This document shows positions 1-7,549 of a stretch of 28,695 nucleotides of DNA, piece by piece. Both the position numbers and the translations under genes were made by a program. Source of the stretch: CAYLOP01 sp964385305. GTDB lineage: Bacteria > Chloroflexota > Anaerolineae > Anaerolineales > E44-bin32. The stretch covers positions 1-28,695 of the forward strand of contig CAYLOP010000023.1 in NCBI GenBank assembly GCA_964385305.1. The letters run 5' to 3'. A model generated the notes under the pieces. It saw only the letters and a program-made list of their open reading frames with translations, searched no databases and was not told the origin of the DNA. Within the stretch, counting starts at the first letter, position 1. Each line of letters starts with the position of its first letter.

Positions 1-632
1 ACTGACGTTTTAGCGGTACGGGCGGATCTGACAAAACCACAGGAAATCAGCGCTCTCGTGGAAAAAACCCTTGAGCACTACAAGCAACTCGATATATTGA
101 TCATCAACGCAGGCGGACCCCCACCTGGGAACTTCTTAAGCCTCACACCTGCAGATTGGAAGACGGCCGTCGACATCACCCTGATGAGTGCCGTTCACCT
201 TTGTTATGCCGTTGTACCCCATATGCTCGATCGTGGCTCCGGCAGCATCGTTGCAANNNNNNNNNNCAGTCCTATTCCGTTAAACAACCCATCGACAACC
301 TGATTCTCTCTAACTCCCTGCGCATGGCCGTGATCGGCTTGATCAAATCCTTAGCGAATGAATTAGGCCCCAAAGGTATCCGTGTCAATTCCATTAACCC
401 AGCCTGGACCCAAACCGAGCGCGTCCAGCAGCTCATGAAAGATCGCGCAGATCGAAACCGTACATCGATAGAATCTGAATCCAACCGTGTGACGGAAGAA
501 ATCCCCCTGGGACGCATGGGAACGCTTGAAGAGTATGGGCGCGCGATCGCATGGCTGGCATCCCCCGCTGCCTCATTTATTCATGGTCATGCACTTATGT
601 TCGACGGTGGGGCGGCAAAGGCGGCGCTGTAG
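1..632 (+). CDS. SDR-family oxidoreductase, 5' partial, interrupted by N gap
   Basis: This is a short-chain dehydrogenase/reductase (Rossmann-fold, NAD(P)H-dependent) related to 3-oxoacyl-ACP-reductase-like enzymes. The N-terminal cofactor motif lies upstream of the window. Visible are the NAGG motif (INAGGPPPG), the GSIVA strand leading to the active-site serine, a KQPIDNL segment with LSNSLR in the place of the usual YxxxK region, the ANELGPKGIRVNSINPAW segment, and the C-terminal FIHGHALMFDGG motif. The reading frame is frame 1 before the ten Ns at 257-266 and frame 3 after them, so the N run is a placeholder and the true gap is probably 2 mod 3 bases. I therefore read one gene and not a pseudogene. 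The stop is at 630-632. The substrate cannot be told. The family call is secure, the subfamily is not. Confidence 0.85.
257..266. other. Assembly gap (10 N)
   Basis: Ten consecutive undetermined bases lie inside the SDR gene. Coding continues in a different frame after the run, so its length is not the true length. Confidence 0.98.
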
Positions 633-644
633 GAAAGATGCTTG

Positions 645-684
645 CCGAAGAAAGAAAAGTCCGCGCAGCCATCGCTGCGTGGAC
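645..684 (-). terminator. Rho-independent terminator of the minus-strand response regulator
   Basis: An 11-bp stem (659-669 with 674-684, one G-U pair, loop CATC) is followed on the minus strand by a U-rich tract, the complement of the A-rich 647-658. It sits about 38 nt past the stop of the 722-1111 gene. On the plus strand the tail TGTCTTAT is weaker, but the hairpin may also serve the SDR gene. Confidence 0.7.
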
Positions 685-721
685 TGTCTTATAACGGCGT
701 GGATTTGTCACTCCAGGACTT

Positions 722-1111
722 CTATGCTATCTGTTCCTCACGTTCCAGTATTCCCCGCCGAACCAACGTGCGTAAACGCGAAGCTAATAGGCTAGCGTGG
801 ATGGGTTTTATCAAATAGTCATCCGCGCCTGCATCCAACGCTCTTGCCACACTTCCCGGTGAGCCCAAAGCGGAGAGGATGAGAATCGGGACATTTGAGA
901 ACTCACGTATCCGTTCACAGACCTCCCAGCCATCCATTCCGGGCATAAGGATGTCCAAGATCACTACATCTGGCGGCATCTTCTGGCAAGATTGGATGCC
1001 CTCCTCGCCTGAATAGACGGCGTGAATCTGGAAATCTTGACCTCTCAGGAGCGTACGCAGCATGATAGAGAGATCGGTATCGTCGTCAATGAGTAATACG
1101 TTTACAGCCAT
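722..1111 (-). CDS. Single-domain response regulator (CheY-like receiver)
   Basis: This 129-aa protein is a stand-alone phosphoacceptor domain with no output domain. The acidic pocket is D9-D10-D11, the phosphorylated aspartate is D53 in the segment VVILDILMPGMDG, the switch residue is S80, and the conserved lysine is K102 in YLIKP. A GAGGAGA-like ribosome-binding site precedes the ATG at 1111. It is divergent from the histidine kinase gene at 1256, with 144 bp between the two starts, which suggests a phosphorelay partner, but the pairing is inferred from position only. It could instead be controlled by either of the two downstream kinases or act by protein-protein contact. A terminator lies just downstream. 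Confidence 0.93.
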   Translation of the reverse strand: MAVNVLLIDDDTDLSIMLRTLLRGQDFQIHAVYSGEEGIQSCQKMPPDVVILDILMPGMDGWEVCERIREFSNVPILILSALGSPGSVARALDAGADDYLIKPIHASLLASRLRTLVRRGILEREEQIA

Positions 1112-1255
1112 ATTCTCCTCAATGTCTTACTTATTATCCATCAATTCAGTTAATCCTGACCTTACAGTGGCCTTTCAATACCAACGAATCTTGGCTTGCC
1201 CTGGCAACGTAGTGCGGTTAAGATTCCTTCAAGGTAATCTTTTTTGAGGAGCAAC

Positions 1256-2437
1256 ATGACGACTGGCTCTAACCCATCGGCTGGCAAAAAAGTGTTCTTC
1301 TGCCCTCAATGCGAGCACCCCCTCCCCAAAGACGCCCGCACCTGCCCGGAGTGTGGCGTCGATTTGGTGCTCTTTGCATTACTCGCTGAGAAAGCCTATC
1401 TAGAAGGCCTGCCACAGTCCGCTCCCATTGACACCACCCCCGAAGCCATGGTTCCTCGAATTGGTGAATTCTTACTCGAACAAGGTCTTATCGATCCCAA
1501 AAAGCTGCAGGAAGCTCTAGAGCAGCAGAAGGATCTCTCGAAACAAGGGCAGCATCAACTGCTGGGGCAAACTTTGATCAAGATGGGGTATGTCGATCGC
1601 GAGACTTTGGATCAAGCGATCAACCGCCAGATCATCCAGCTGCATGCCGCACTTCAAACCGCAAATCGCAGCCTAGAACAACGTGTTGCTGAACGAACGG
1701 CAGAACTTCATCGTGCTCTAGAACGATTAACCGAGCTTAACCAACTCAAGGCCAATCTGATCTCCAACATCTCACATGAATTACGAACGCCCCTGGCACA
1801 CATCACTGGATATGTTGACTTGATCTCGGAGGAGCAGCTAGGCTCATTAACTTCTCAACAGAGGAACGCTATGGAGGTGATCCAACGCGCCAGCGTTCGT
1901 CTTGGAAGGCTGATCGAGGATCTTATCGAATTCTCAACGGCTTCACGAGAAGGTCTGAAACTTGATTTGCAAACCGTCACCATGCCAATACTCACAAACG
2001 ATGTGATCGAACGATCCCGTGAAAAAGCCGCTAAAGCCAGCGTTGAAATAATCACAGAAATCGGGAAGGACCTGCCTGCCATTCATGCAGACCCTGAGCG
2101 TATCTCATGGGTCATTTTCCAATTATTAGACAACGCGATTAAGTTCACACCTTCCGGTGGGCAAGTTCAATTGATTGCTAAGCAACTCAATCGACAAGTA
2201 TTTATCTACATTCGAGATAACGGTATCGGCATCCCTAAAGATCGCCAGAAGGAGATCTTTGAACCTTTCCACCAACTCGATGGCTCACCAACCAGACGCT
2301 ATGGCGGCACGGGACTTGGTTTGGCATTGGTACAACTCATCTTAAGATCTCATGGCTGCAATATCACTGTCGATAGTGATGAAGGCAAAGGAAGTACTTT
2401 CAGCTTCTCACTACCGATTGCGAAAGAAGCATCATGA
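1256..2437 (+). CDS. Soluble histidine kinase with zinc ribbon and MshEN-like domain
   Basis: The protein has 393 aa and no membrane segment. In order it shows a zinc ribbon (C16-x2-C19 and C30-x2-C33), two 24-residue repeats resembling the MshEN/GspE N-terminal domain (residues 68-91 starting RIGEFLLEQG and 102-125 starting LLGQTLIKMG), a coiled coil (about 128-165), a HisKA domain with phosphoaccepting H174 in SHELRTPL, and a HATPase domain with N box (LLDNAIKF), DNGIGIP and GGTGLGLAL. It should autophosphorylate and pass phosphate to an aspartate on a regulator. MshEN domains bind cyclic di-GMP in known members, so a c-di-GMP input is possible but unproven here. The start at ATG 1256 is preferred over TTG 1244 because GAGGAG lies at a good distance. 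The stop overlaps the next gene (ATGA). Confidence 0.9.
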   Translation: MTTGSNPSAGKKVFFCPQCEHPLPKDARTCPECGVDLVLFALLAEKAYLEGLPQSAPIDTTPEAMVPRIGEFLLEQGLIDPKKLQEALEQQKDLSKQGQHQLLGQTLIKMGYVDRETLDQAINRQIIQLHAALQTANRSLEQRVAERTAELHRALERLTELNQLKANLISNISHELRTPLAHITGYVDLISEEQLGSLTSQQRNAMEVIQRASVRLGRLIEDLIEFSTASREGLKLDLQTVTMPILTNDVIERSREKAAKASVEIITEIGKDLPAIHADPERISWVIFQLLDNAIKFTPSGGQVQLIAKQLNRQVFIYIRDNGIGIPKDRQKEIFEPFHQLDGSPTRRYGGTGLGLALVQLILRSHGCNITVDSDEGKGSTFSFSLPIAKEAS

Positions 2438-3714
2438 CGGGTCCACTTCTACCCTCGGGACCACTGACATACGGTACAGAGCTGAATGCCGTTTACGCCA
2501 TTGCGCGTGTGGTCGCAGAAACCTTCGATACAGAAGCGGGTTTGGATACCGTTTTCCGCCTTGCTCGAACGATCTTTATCTTCGACACCGTAGCCTTATA
2601 CCTTGAAAAAAGTGACTCCGGGGAGTTGGAACCAACGTATGCGCGCGCACTTGGCCGCGGTCGATCACATGAAGCGGATTTGCCCTTCGGCGAGCCTGCC
2701 GCAATTGAAGCGTTCCGCAGCAGCCAGACCGTACTTCGGCAAGAGGATATCGGCCCAACGGTGGAAGGACGTGAGCGACGCCGGGATTACTTAGGATTGC
2801 CCATGATGGTCGGCGGGCGGTGCGTTGGCGGACTGACGTTTGGCCGCTTTGGAGGGCCGTCCTTCCCGCCGGAGCACATTCGCCTCGCAGAGTTCGTAGC
2901 GTGGCACGTCGGACAGTTGTTGGAAAACCGCCGTTTAGCAAGGCGAATCGCAAGTTTGGAAGCGCAACGCGAATTAGCCCGCATGCAGGATGAGTTCATC
3001 TCCACCATCTCCCACGAGCTGCGCACCCCTCTCGGCTTCATCAAAGGATATGTTACAACCATGCTGCGACAGGATACCGATTGGGATAATGAGGATCGAA
3101 AGGAATTCCTTCGCATCATCGATGATGAGGCCGATCGGTTACGCGATTTAATCGATAATCTCCTCGATTCCTCACGCCTTGAAACCGGTACCCTGAGCAT
3201 GACGCTCGATCCTGCACGTGTTGAGCAAGTCATTCGTGATGTCATCTCTCGAATGCAGTCCTTGTACCCAGACATTAAACTAAAGGTTGAACAAGCCGAG
3301 GGACTTCCGTTGGTAGAAATCGATGCCACCCGGATCGCGCAAGTCTTGGACAATTTGCTTTCAAACGCATACAAGTATGCGCCCGAATCGGATGTGACTG
3401 TGCGCATTACACAGCGTAACGATCGACTGCTTATCGAAGTCGAAGATAATGGCCCGGGAATCCCGACAGAACATACTTCACACTTATTCGAACGCTTTTA
3501 CCGTGTTCCCGAAAACAGCAGTGGGGTACGCGGCACAGGCTTAGGCTTATACATCTGTCGGAAGATCATTGAAGCACACGGCGGTGAGGTTGGCGTGGAG
3601 ACCGAGGTCGACGTCGGCTCCCGTTTCTATTTCACCTTACCCATATCGCCTCTAACCATAATAACCACTCCGGAGGTAGATGATGAGTCAGAACACAACA
3701 ATTCTCGTCGTTGA
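2434..3714 (+). CDS. GAF-domain sensor histidine kinase
   Basis: The 426-aa protein has no transmembrane helix. Residues about 15-165 look like a GAF domain (a small-ligand or redox sensing fold), followed by a coiled segment, HisKA with H194 in STISHELRTPLGF, and a HATPase domain with N box (LDNLLSNAYKYAP), G1 box DNGPGIP, F box LFERFYR and G2 box GTGLGLYI. It starts in an ATGA overlap with the preceding kinase and ends 32 nt inside the following response regulator, so the three genes are almost certainly co-transcribed and translationally coupled. It is the natural cognate kinase of the OmpR-type regulator downstream (inferred from overlap). The signal sensed is unknown. The C-terminal 20 residues after the kinase core are polar and without a known motif. 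Confidence 0.92.
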   Translation: MTGPLLPSGPLTYGTELNAVYAIARVVAETFDTEAGLDTVFRLARTIFIFDTVALYLEKSDSGELEPTYARALGRGRSHEADLPFGEPAAIEAFRSSQTVLRQEDIGPTVEGRERRRDYLGLPMMVGGRCVGGLTFGRFGGPSFPPEHIRLAEFVAWHVGQLLENRRLARRIASLEAQRELARMQDEFISTISHELRTPLGFIKGYVTTMLRQDTDWDNEDRKEFLRIIDDEADRLRDLIDNLLDSSRLETGTLSMTLDPARVEQVIRDVISRMQSLYPDIKLKVEQAEGLPLVEIDATRIAQVLDNLLSNAYKYAPESDVTVRITQRNDRLLIEVEDNGPGIPTEHTSHLFERFYRVPENSSGVRGTGLGLYICRKIIEAHGGEVGVETEVDVGSRFYFTLPISPLTIITTPEVDDESEHNNSRR

Positions 3715-4387
3715 CGACGAACCACGCTATATCCAACTCGTCGAGGTAAACCTCCTAACCGAGGGTTATCAGATTCAATCCGCAAGTGATGGCCAGGAAG
3801 CTGTCGAAGCGGTTGCCCGTGAGCAACCGGATTTAATCCTGCTGGATGTGATGATGCCCGTCATGGATGGATTTACTGCCTGTGAACGCATCCGTGAATT
3901 TTCGTCTGTCCCCATCATTATCCTCACCGCGAAAGGGGAGGAACGAGATCGAGTTAGGGGGTTGGATGCCGGCGCCGATGATTACATTGTCAAACCCTTC
4001 TCGGCGCAAGAACTGCTTGCACGCGTCCGCGCAGTCCTGCGCCGCGCGGAACGACAAGCAGATGAAGGCTTCCATCAACCCATCTTCAAACACCATGAAC
4101 TGGAGATCGACTTGCCGCGTGCGCGCGTCACGGTTTCAGGCAAGGAAGTCGCACTAACGGCAACGGAATACCGCCTCCTTCAGACCTTCTCCACAGCCAT
4201 CGGACAGGTGCTCAGCCCTGAGAAATTGCTCACGAATGTCTGGGGCCCAGAATATGAGGACGACAAGGAAATCCTGTGGGTTTGCCTTAGCCGTCTTCGA
4301 CAAAAGATTGAGACCGACCCCAAGGATCCTGTCCACATCGTGACACGGCAAGGCATTGGCTATCTGATGCCCCCAGAAGAGACGTAG
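3683..4387 (+). CDS. OmpR/PhoB-type response regulator
   Basis: This DNA-binding regulator has about 234 aa. The receiver domain (residues 6-120) carries the acidic pair in VVDDEP, phosphoaccepting aspartate D55 in LILLDVMMP, T82 and K104 in YIVKPFS. A winged-helix domain (about 133-232) shows the classic TATEYRLLQTF, recognition-helix region ILWVCLSRLRQKIE and the C-terminal hairpin IVTRQGIGYLM. It resembles WalR/MtrA-like regulators. Two adjacent ATGs exist at 3680 and 3683. GGAGGT at 3672-3677 gives better spacing to 3683, so that start is used. It overlaps the upstream GAF kinase by 32 nt, indicating one operon and a likely cognate pair. Its target promoters are not visible. Confidence 0.95.
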   Translation: MSQNTTILVVDDEPRYIQLVEVNLLTEGYQIQSASDGQEAVEAVAREQPDLILLDVMMPVMDGFTACERIREFSSVPIIILTAKGEERDRVRGLDAGADDYIVKPFSAQELLARVRAVLRRAERQADEGFHQPIFKHHELEIDLPRARVTVSGKEVALTATEYRLLQTFSTAIGQVLSPEKLLTNVWGPEYEDDKEILWVCLSRLRQKIETDPKDPVHIVTRQGIGYLMPPEET

Positions 4388-4672
4388 ACCCACCATAAGC
4401 AAAAACAGCATGGTTGGGATCGAGGGTTTCGGGGAATCGGAAGATTGGAATAATGTACGAGCATCCTGGGGATCATGCAGAAATGGAGATCGGTATGGAT
4501 ACCTCTGGCGGGCTCACCCAGGAAATACACAGGCGGTAACCCGAAGATGCGCAAACCAAGACCGATCTGAGGTGTAGACGGTATAGATCCTTTCCGGCAG
4601 CCTCATCCAGCGATGATGATATGTGGGGGACTTCTGCTATAATCCCCTCGATATGAGATCTGGAGCAGACCA
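4388..4672. other. Intergenic region upstream of the tandem-HTH gene
   Basis: About 285 bases without a supported gene. An 8-bp inverted repeat (4487-4494 and 4561-4568) encloses 66 nt, and a TATAAT box lies at 4638-4643. I could not match it to any known riboswitch. Reading frames on the minus strand here have no start signal or recognisable domain. Confidence 0.5.
4638..4643 (+). promoter_or_regulatory. -10 box upstream of the tandem-HTH gene
   Basis: A consensus TATAAT lies 29 nt before the ATG at 4673. No convincing -35 box is visible. The predicted transcript start near 4650 would place a 7-codon mini-ORF (4653-4676) at its extreme 5' end. Confidence 0.5.
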
Positions 4673-5344
4673 ATGACCGATCGACAGACGCTCGTCCTTC
4701 GTGCAAAAATGTTAGGGGCGATGCTGCGAGAAGCGCGCATATCCACACGCATGAGCCTCAAAGAGTTGGGAAGCTTGATCAACACGACAGGCGGCATGGT
4801 ATCCTCCTATGAGCATGGCCGCAGAGGGATTTCCCTGCCCGAACTCGAGCTTCTCGCGTACCATCTTGATATCCCTATCCAACATTTCACCTCCGATTCC
4901 CCACCCAAAACAAGTCGAACCATCAAGTTTGACCCGAGCACGGTCATCTCGCTACGCCAACGCATGATCGGCGCACTGGTCCGCCAACGGCGCAACGATC
5001 TCGAGCTGTCCATCAGCGCCGTGGCGAAAGCCACCGGCTTGCCTTCAAGACGGATCTCCGCCTATGAACGTGGAGAGCGCCCGATCCCGCTACCCGAGTT
5101 GGAGGCTTTGGCATCTGCATTGGGTCAATCTATCGAAGAATACTGCGACACGGAAGGACCCATCGGTGAGTGGATGGCAGGTAAGGCGGCTTTCGAGAAT
5201 CTCATGCACTTGCCTTCGCAGCTGCGAGAATTTCTTGGAAAACCGGGCAACGAACCTTACCTCAAACTCGCGAAGCAGCTAAGCGAGATCTCCGTGGAAC
5301 GGCTTCGGTCCTTAGCAGACGCATTGACTGATCTTACTGTATGA
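4673..5344 (+). CDS. Transcriptional regulator with two XRE-type HTH domains
   Basis: This 223-aa protein contains two tandem Cro/C1-type helix-turn-helix domains, at about residues 14-71 (SLKELGSLINTTGGMVSSYEHGRRGISLPELE, shown in pieces as SLKELG, SSYEHGRRGIS) and 99-156 (ISAVAKATGLPSRRISAYERG). Both end with the same PELExLAxxL helix, so the second is probably an internal duplication. A helical C-terminal region (160-223) may mediate multimerisation. It should bind DNA as a repressor or activator of unknown targets, possibly its own operon. A TATAAT box lies upstream. The stop overlaps the start of the TPR gene (ATGA), so the two are coupled and may act together. No ligand domain is present. 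Confidence 0.85.
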   Translation: MTDRQTLVLRAKMLGAMLREARISTRMSLKELGSLINTTGGMVSSYEHGRRGISLPELELLAYHLDIPIQHFTSDSPPKTSRTIKFDPSTVISLRQRMIGALVRQRRNDLELSISAVAKATGLPSRRISAYERGERPIPLPELEALASALGQSIEEYCDTEGPIGEWMAGKAAFENLMHLPSQLREFLGKPGNEPYLKLAKQLSEISVERLRSLADALTDLTV

Positions 5345-5886
5345 AAACCAATCCCTCTTCAACTGAGGAGCTTGTCTCCCAGGCGTTTAAAGATTACCAA
5401 GAAGGACGCCTCGAAGAAGCCGCACGCGGCTTCGCTGAGCTACGCCAACATTACCTTACGCAGGGGGAACAAGCTATGGCGGCAGAGATGGCCAACAATA
5501 TGGCCGTTGTCCTGTTAAAGCTGGGACAGCAACAAAAGGCGCTTAACGTCCTGCATGGGACCCCCGAGATCTTTCTCTCCCAGAATGACCGAGCCCGCGC
5601 AGCGCAAGCGTACGGGAACATCGGGGCTGCACTCGAGGCATGTGGGAATCGAACAGACGCGGAGAACGCTTACCGACAAGCGGCTGATTTATTTGAAACG
5701 CTGGGCGATTCTGATCAGCGTGCAGTCACACTCCAAGCTATCTCAAAATTACAACTCCAGGGTGGCAGGCCTTTTGAAGCGCTCTCTTCTATGCAGACAG
5801 GCTTTGATATCGCACGACGGCCCAGCCTGAGAGATCGACTCATACGCTGGTTACTCAATCTGCCAAACCGCTTACTCAGATCGTGA
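5341..5886 (+). CDS. TPR-repeat protein
   Basis: This 181-aa protein consists of about four tetratricopeptide-like helical hairpins (about residues 9-42, 48-80, 86-121, 127-157), recognisable from patterns such as AFKDYQEGRLEEAARGF, ANNMAVVLLKLGQQQKAL and AYGNIGAALEACGNRTDAE. The last 25 residues are basic and amphipathic (LIRWLLNLPNRLLRS), which may touch the membrane. TPRs are protein-binding scaffolds. Its start lies in an ATGA overlap with the tandem-HTH gene and it has no ribosome-binding site of its own, so its translation depends on that gene and it may bind that regulator (inference). No enzymatic motif was found. Confidence 0.85.
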   Translation: MKTNPSSTEELVSQAFKDYQEGRLEEAARGFAELRQHYLTQGEQAMAAEMANNMAVVLLKLGQQQKALNVLHGTPEIFLSQNDRARAAQAYGNIGAALEACGNRTDAENAYRQAADLFETLGDSDQRAVTLQAISKLQLQGGRPFEALSSMQTGFDIARRPSLRDRLIRWLLNLPNRLLRS

Positions 5887-5907
5887 TTACTTCCCCGATT
5901 AGAACCC

Positions 5908-6774
5908 ATGAACAGGGTTGATTCTACGATTTGGACTTACCGACCTGCTGGCGAGAATGACCGTGAAATGCTGCGGGACCTGCTCATTAACGCACGCTGG
6001 ACTCATCAACACCTCGATTGGGTTCATCCGTTAGATCTATTAGGTGAATCCCCATTCCTATTCGCGATCTACGGCAGGAAGCCTTGCGGCTGCCTGGCTT
6101 GCCCGCCAGATCCGCCCACCGTCGCCTGGTTGCGCCTTTTCAGCGTCTCAAGAGAGCGAACTCCAAAGGATGTTTGGGATTTCCTATGGCCGCTTATCCT
6201 TGAACAAACTCGTATGACTGGCGCGACAATGGCTGCTGCATTACTCACGGTGGATTGGCTGCCGCCACTCCTCAAAGCTTCGGGGTTCGAACACACCAAC
6301 GATGTGATCTTCCTTGAATGGGAAGGAATCTCACCTCCTCCAATTCCGCCTCACATGGGCACCCTACGCACCATGAAACCGGAAGATATCCCCGTGTTGG
6401 CATCCGTTGATCAACGCGCCTTTGACCCGGTTTGGTCATATTCAGCCCATCTGATCCGTGTTGCCTTCGAACAGGCAGCCCTCGCAACCGTTATTGAATT
6501 CGAAGGTGTGCCGGTTGCTTATCAGATCACAACGGTTTCTTGGCACGGCGCTCATATCGCCCGGTTGGCGGTGGACCCGGATTGGCAAGGGCAAGGCATG
6601 GGCAAGGCCTTGGTGGCGGATACGGTGCAAAAGTTTAACCAACACAGATCCATGCGAGTGACGGTTAACACACAGGTGGACAACTCAAGAAGTCAGCATC
6701 TCTATCGTTCGCTTGGTTTTAAACCAGACGGGAGCCTCCACCCTTTCTATGAGTTCGACATCCCCACAACTTAA
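5908..6774 (+). CDS. GNAT-family N-acetyltransferase, double-domain
   Basis: The 288-aa protein looks like two GNAT folds. The N-terminal half (10-138) has a degenerate acetyl-CoA site. The C-terminal half (150-288) is the active-looking one, with motif A ARLAVDPDWQGQGMGKALV (Q/RxxGxG/A at 227-232) and motif B VNTQVDNSRSQHLYRSLGF, as in RimI-like enzymes. It should transfer an acetyl group from acetyl-CoA to an amine on a small molecule or protein N-terminus, but the substrate is not predictable. It follows the TPR gene after 21 nt on the same strand and lacks a clear Shine-Dalgarno, so it is probably read from the same transcript. The family is confident, the role is unknown. Confidence 0.85.
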   Translation: MNRVDSTIWTYRPAGENDREMLRDLLINARWTHQHLDWVHPLDLLGESPFLFAIYGRKPCGCLACPPDPPTVAWLRLFSVSRERTPKDVWDFLWPLILEQTRMTGATMAAALLTVDWLPPLLKASGFEHTNDVIFLEWEGISPPPIPPHMGTLRTMKPEDIPVLASVDQRAFDPVWSYSAHLIRVAFEQAALATVIEFEGVPVAYQITTVSWHGAHIARLAVDPDWQGQGMGKALVADTVQKFNQHRSMRVTVNTQVDNSRSQHLYRSLGFKPDGSLHPFYEFDIPTT

Positions 6775-6880
6775 GCCTTGCGTCCCGTCCGGCTTTAATT
6801 AAACGAAACCGCCACCTTGAGCGATAAATGTCCGTATCCGGAGCGAAGGCAGCGCAATACCGACATGGGAGGTTAGCAGC

Positions 6881-7324
6881 GTGGCGCCTAACCGTTTTAA
6901 ACTGATCTCTGCCGCTCATCTTTTCCTCATCCGCGGGGAACAAATCCTACTCCTCCGGCGATACAACACTGGTTATGAAGACGGGAATTATAGTGTGATC
7001 GCTGGGCACCTCAAAGGAGACGAGGAAGTAAAAGCAGCGATGATTCGCGAGGCCTATGAGGAGACGGGAATTGAGCTCACACCCAAGGACGTAGAAGTTG
7101 TTGGGGTTATGCATCGGAAATCCAACGATGAACGTGTGGACTGGTTTTTAGCTGCGAGAACCTGGTCGGGTGAGGTCGTTAATCGAGAGCCGAAAAAATG
7201 CGATCAACTCGCATGGTACGACATGGATTCCCTCCCCCCAAATGTGGTCCCCTATGTCCGACGCGCGATTGATAACTACCGTCAAGGGCGCTGGTTCGAC
7301 AGTTTCGGATGGCATCAGGAGTGA
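6881..7324 (+). CDS. Nudix hydrolase
   Basis: This 147-aa protein carries a complete Nudix box, G-x5-E-x7-R-E-x2-E-E-x-G-I, in the segment starting GHLKGDEEV and ending REAYEETGI. The glutamates of the REAYEE part bind the catalytic Mg2+. Such enzymes hydrolyse nucleoside diphosphates linked to another moiety. The N-terminal strand order and WFLAAR segment resemble the small NUDIX enzymes acting on (deoxy)nucleoside triphosphates, but the substrate is uncertain. The start is a GTG at 6881, supported by GGGAGGT seven bases upstream. It is 106 nt after the acetyltransferase, on the same strand. Confidence 0.9.
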   Translation: MAPNRFKLISAAHLFLIRGEQILLLRRYNTGYEDGNYSVIAGHLKGDEEVKAAMIREAYEETGIELTPKDVEVVGVMHRKSNDERVDWFLAARTWSGEVVNREPKKCDQLAWYDMDSLPPNVVPYVRRAIDNYRQGRWFDSFGWHQE

Positions 7325-7448
7325 TTCTTGCCGCGGTAGTTGAATCAGCCATCACGCAACGACTCCTACCGTGGTTTCCAAACAGGGTGAAGCTCTCCCA
7401 ACGAAGGAGAAACACATTCGCTCCACGATTTCACGCCCAATAACCTTT

Positions 7449-7484
7449 CTCAAAACAGCAAGGCGGCGAGGTGCAGCCGCCTTG
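7449..7484 (-). terminator. Rho-independent terminator of the SPFH gene
   Basis: A perfect 9-bp stem (7459-7467 with 7476-7484, 8-nt loop) is followed on the minus strand by CTGTTTTGA. It lies about 65 nt past the stop of the minus-strand SPFH gene. The plus strand lacks a U tract, but the stem may also block read-through from the Nudix gene. Confidence 0.75.
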
Positions 7485-7549
7485 GTTGCCTGAAGTATAG
7501 GAAAAGGGTGCAGCGCCTACATTGCCGCGCCGGCTTCCCAGTGGATCAA

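Noticed and set aside
58..632. Two separate small genes or a frameshifted pseudogene
   Set aside because: The frame change coincides exactly with the assembly gap and the protein is continuous across it.
2787..3407. 206-codon open frame on the minus strand
   Set aside because: It lies fully inside the GAF kinase and is rich in Ser/Arg, as expected for an antisense shadow. No domain or start signal is present.
4388..4672. A c-di-GMP or c-di-AMP riboswitch before the tandem-HTH gene
   Set aside because: I compared the conserved core motifs from memory and did not find them; only an 8-bp inverted repeat is present.
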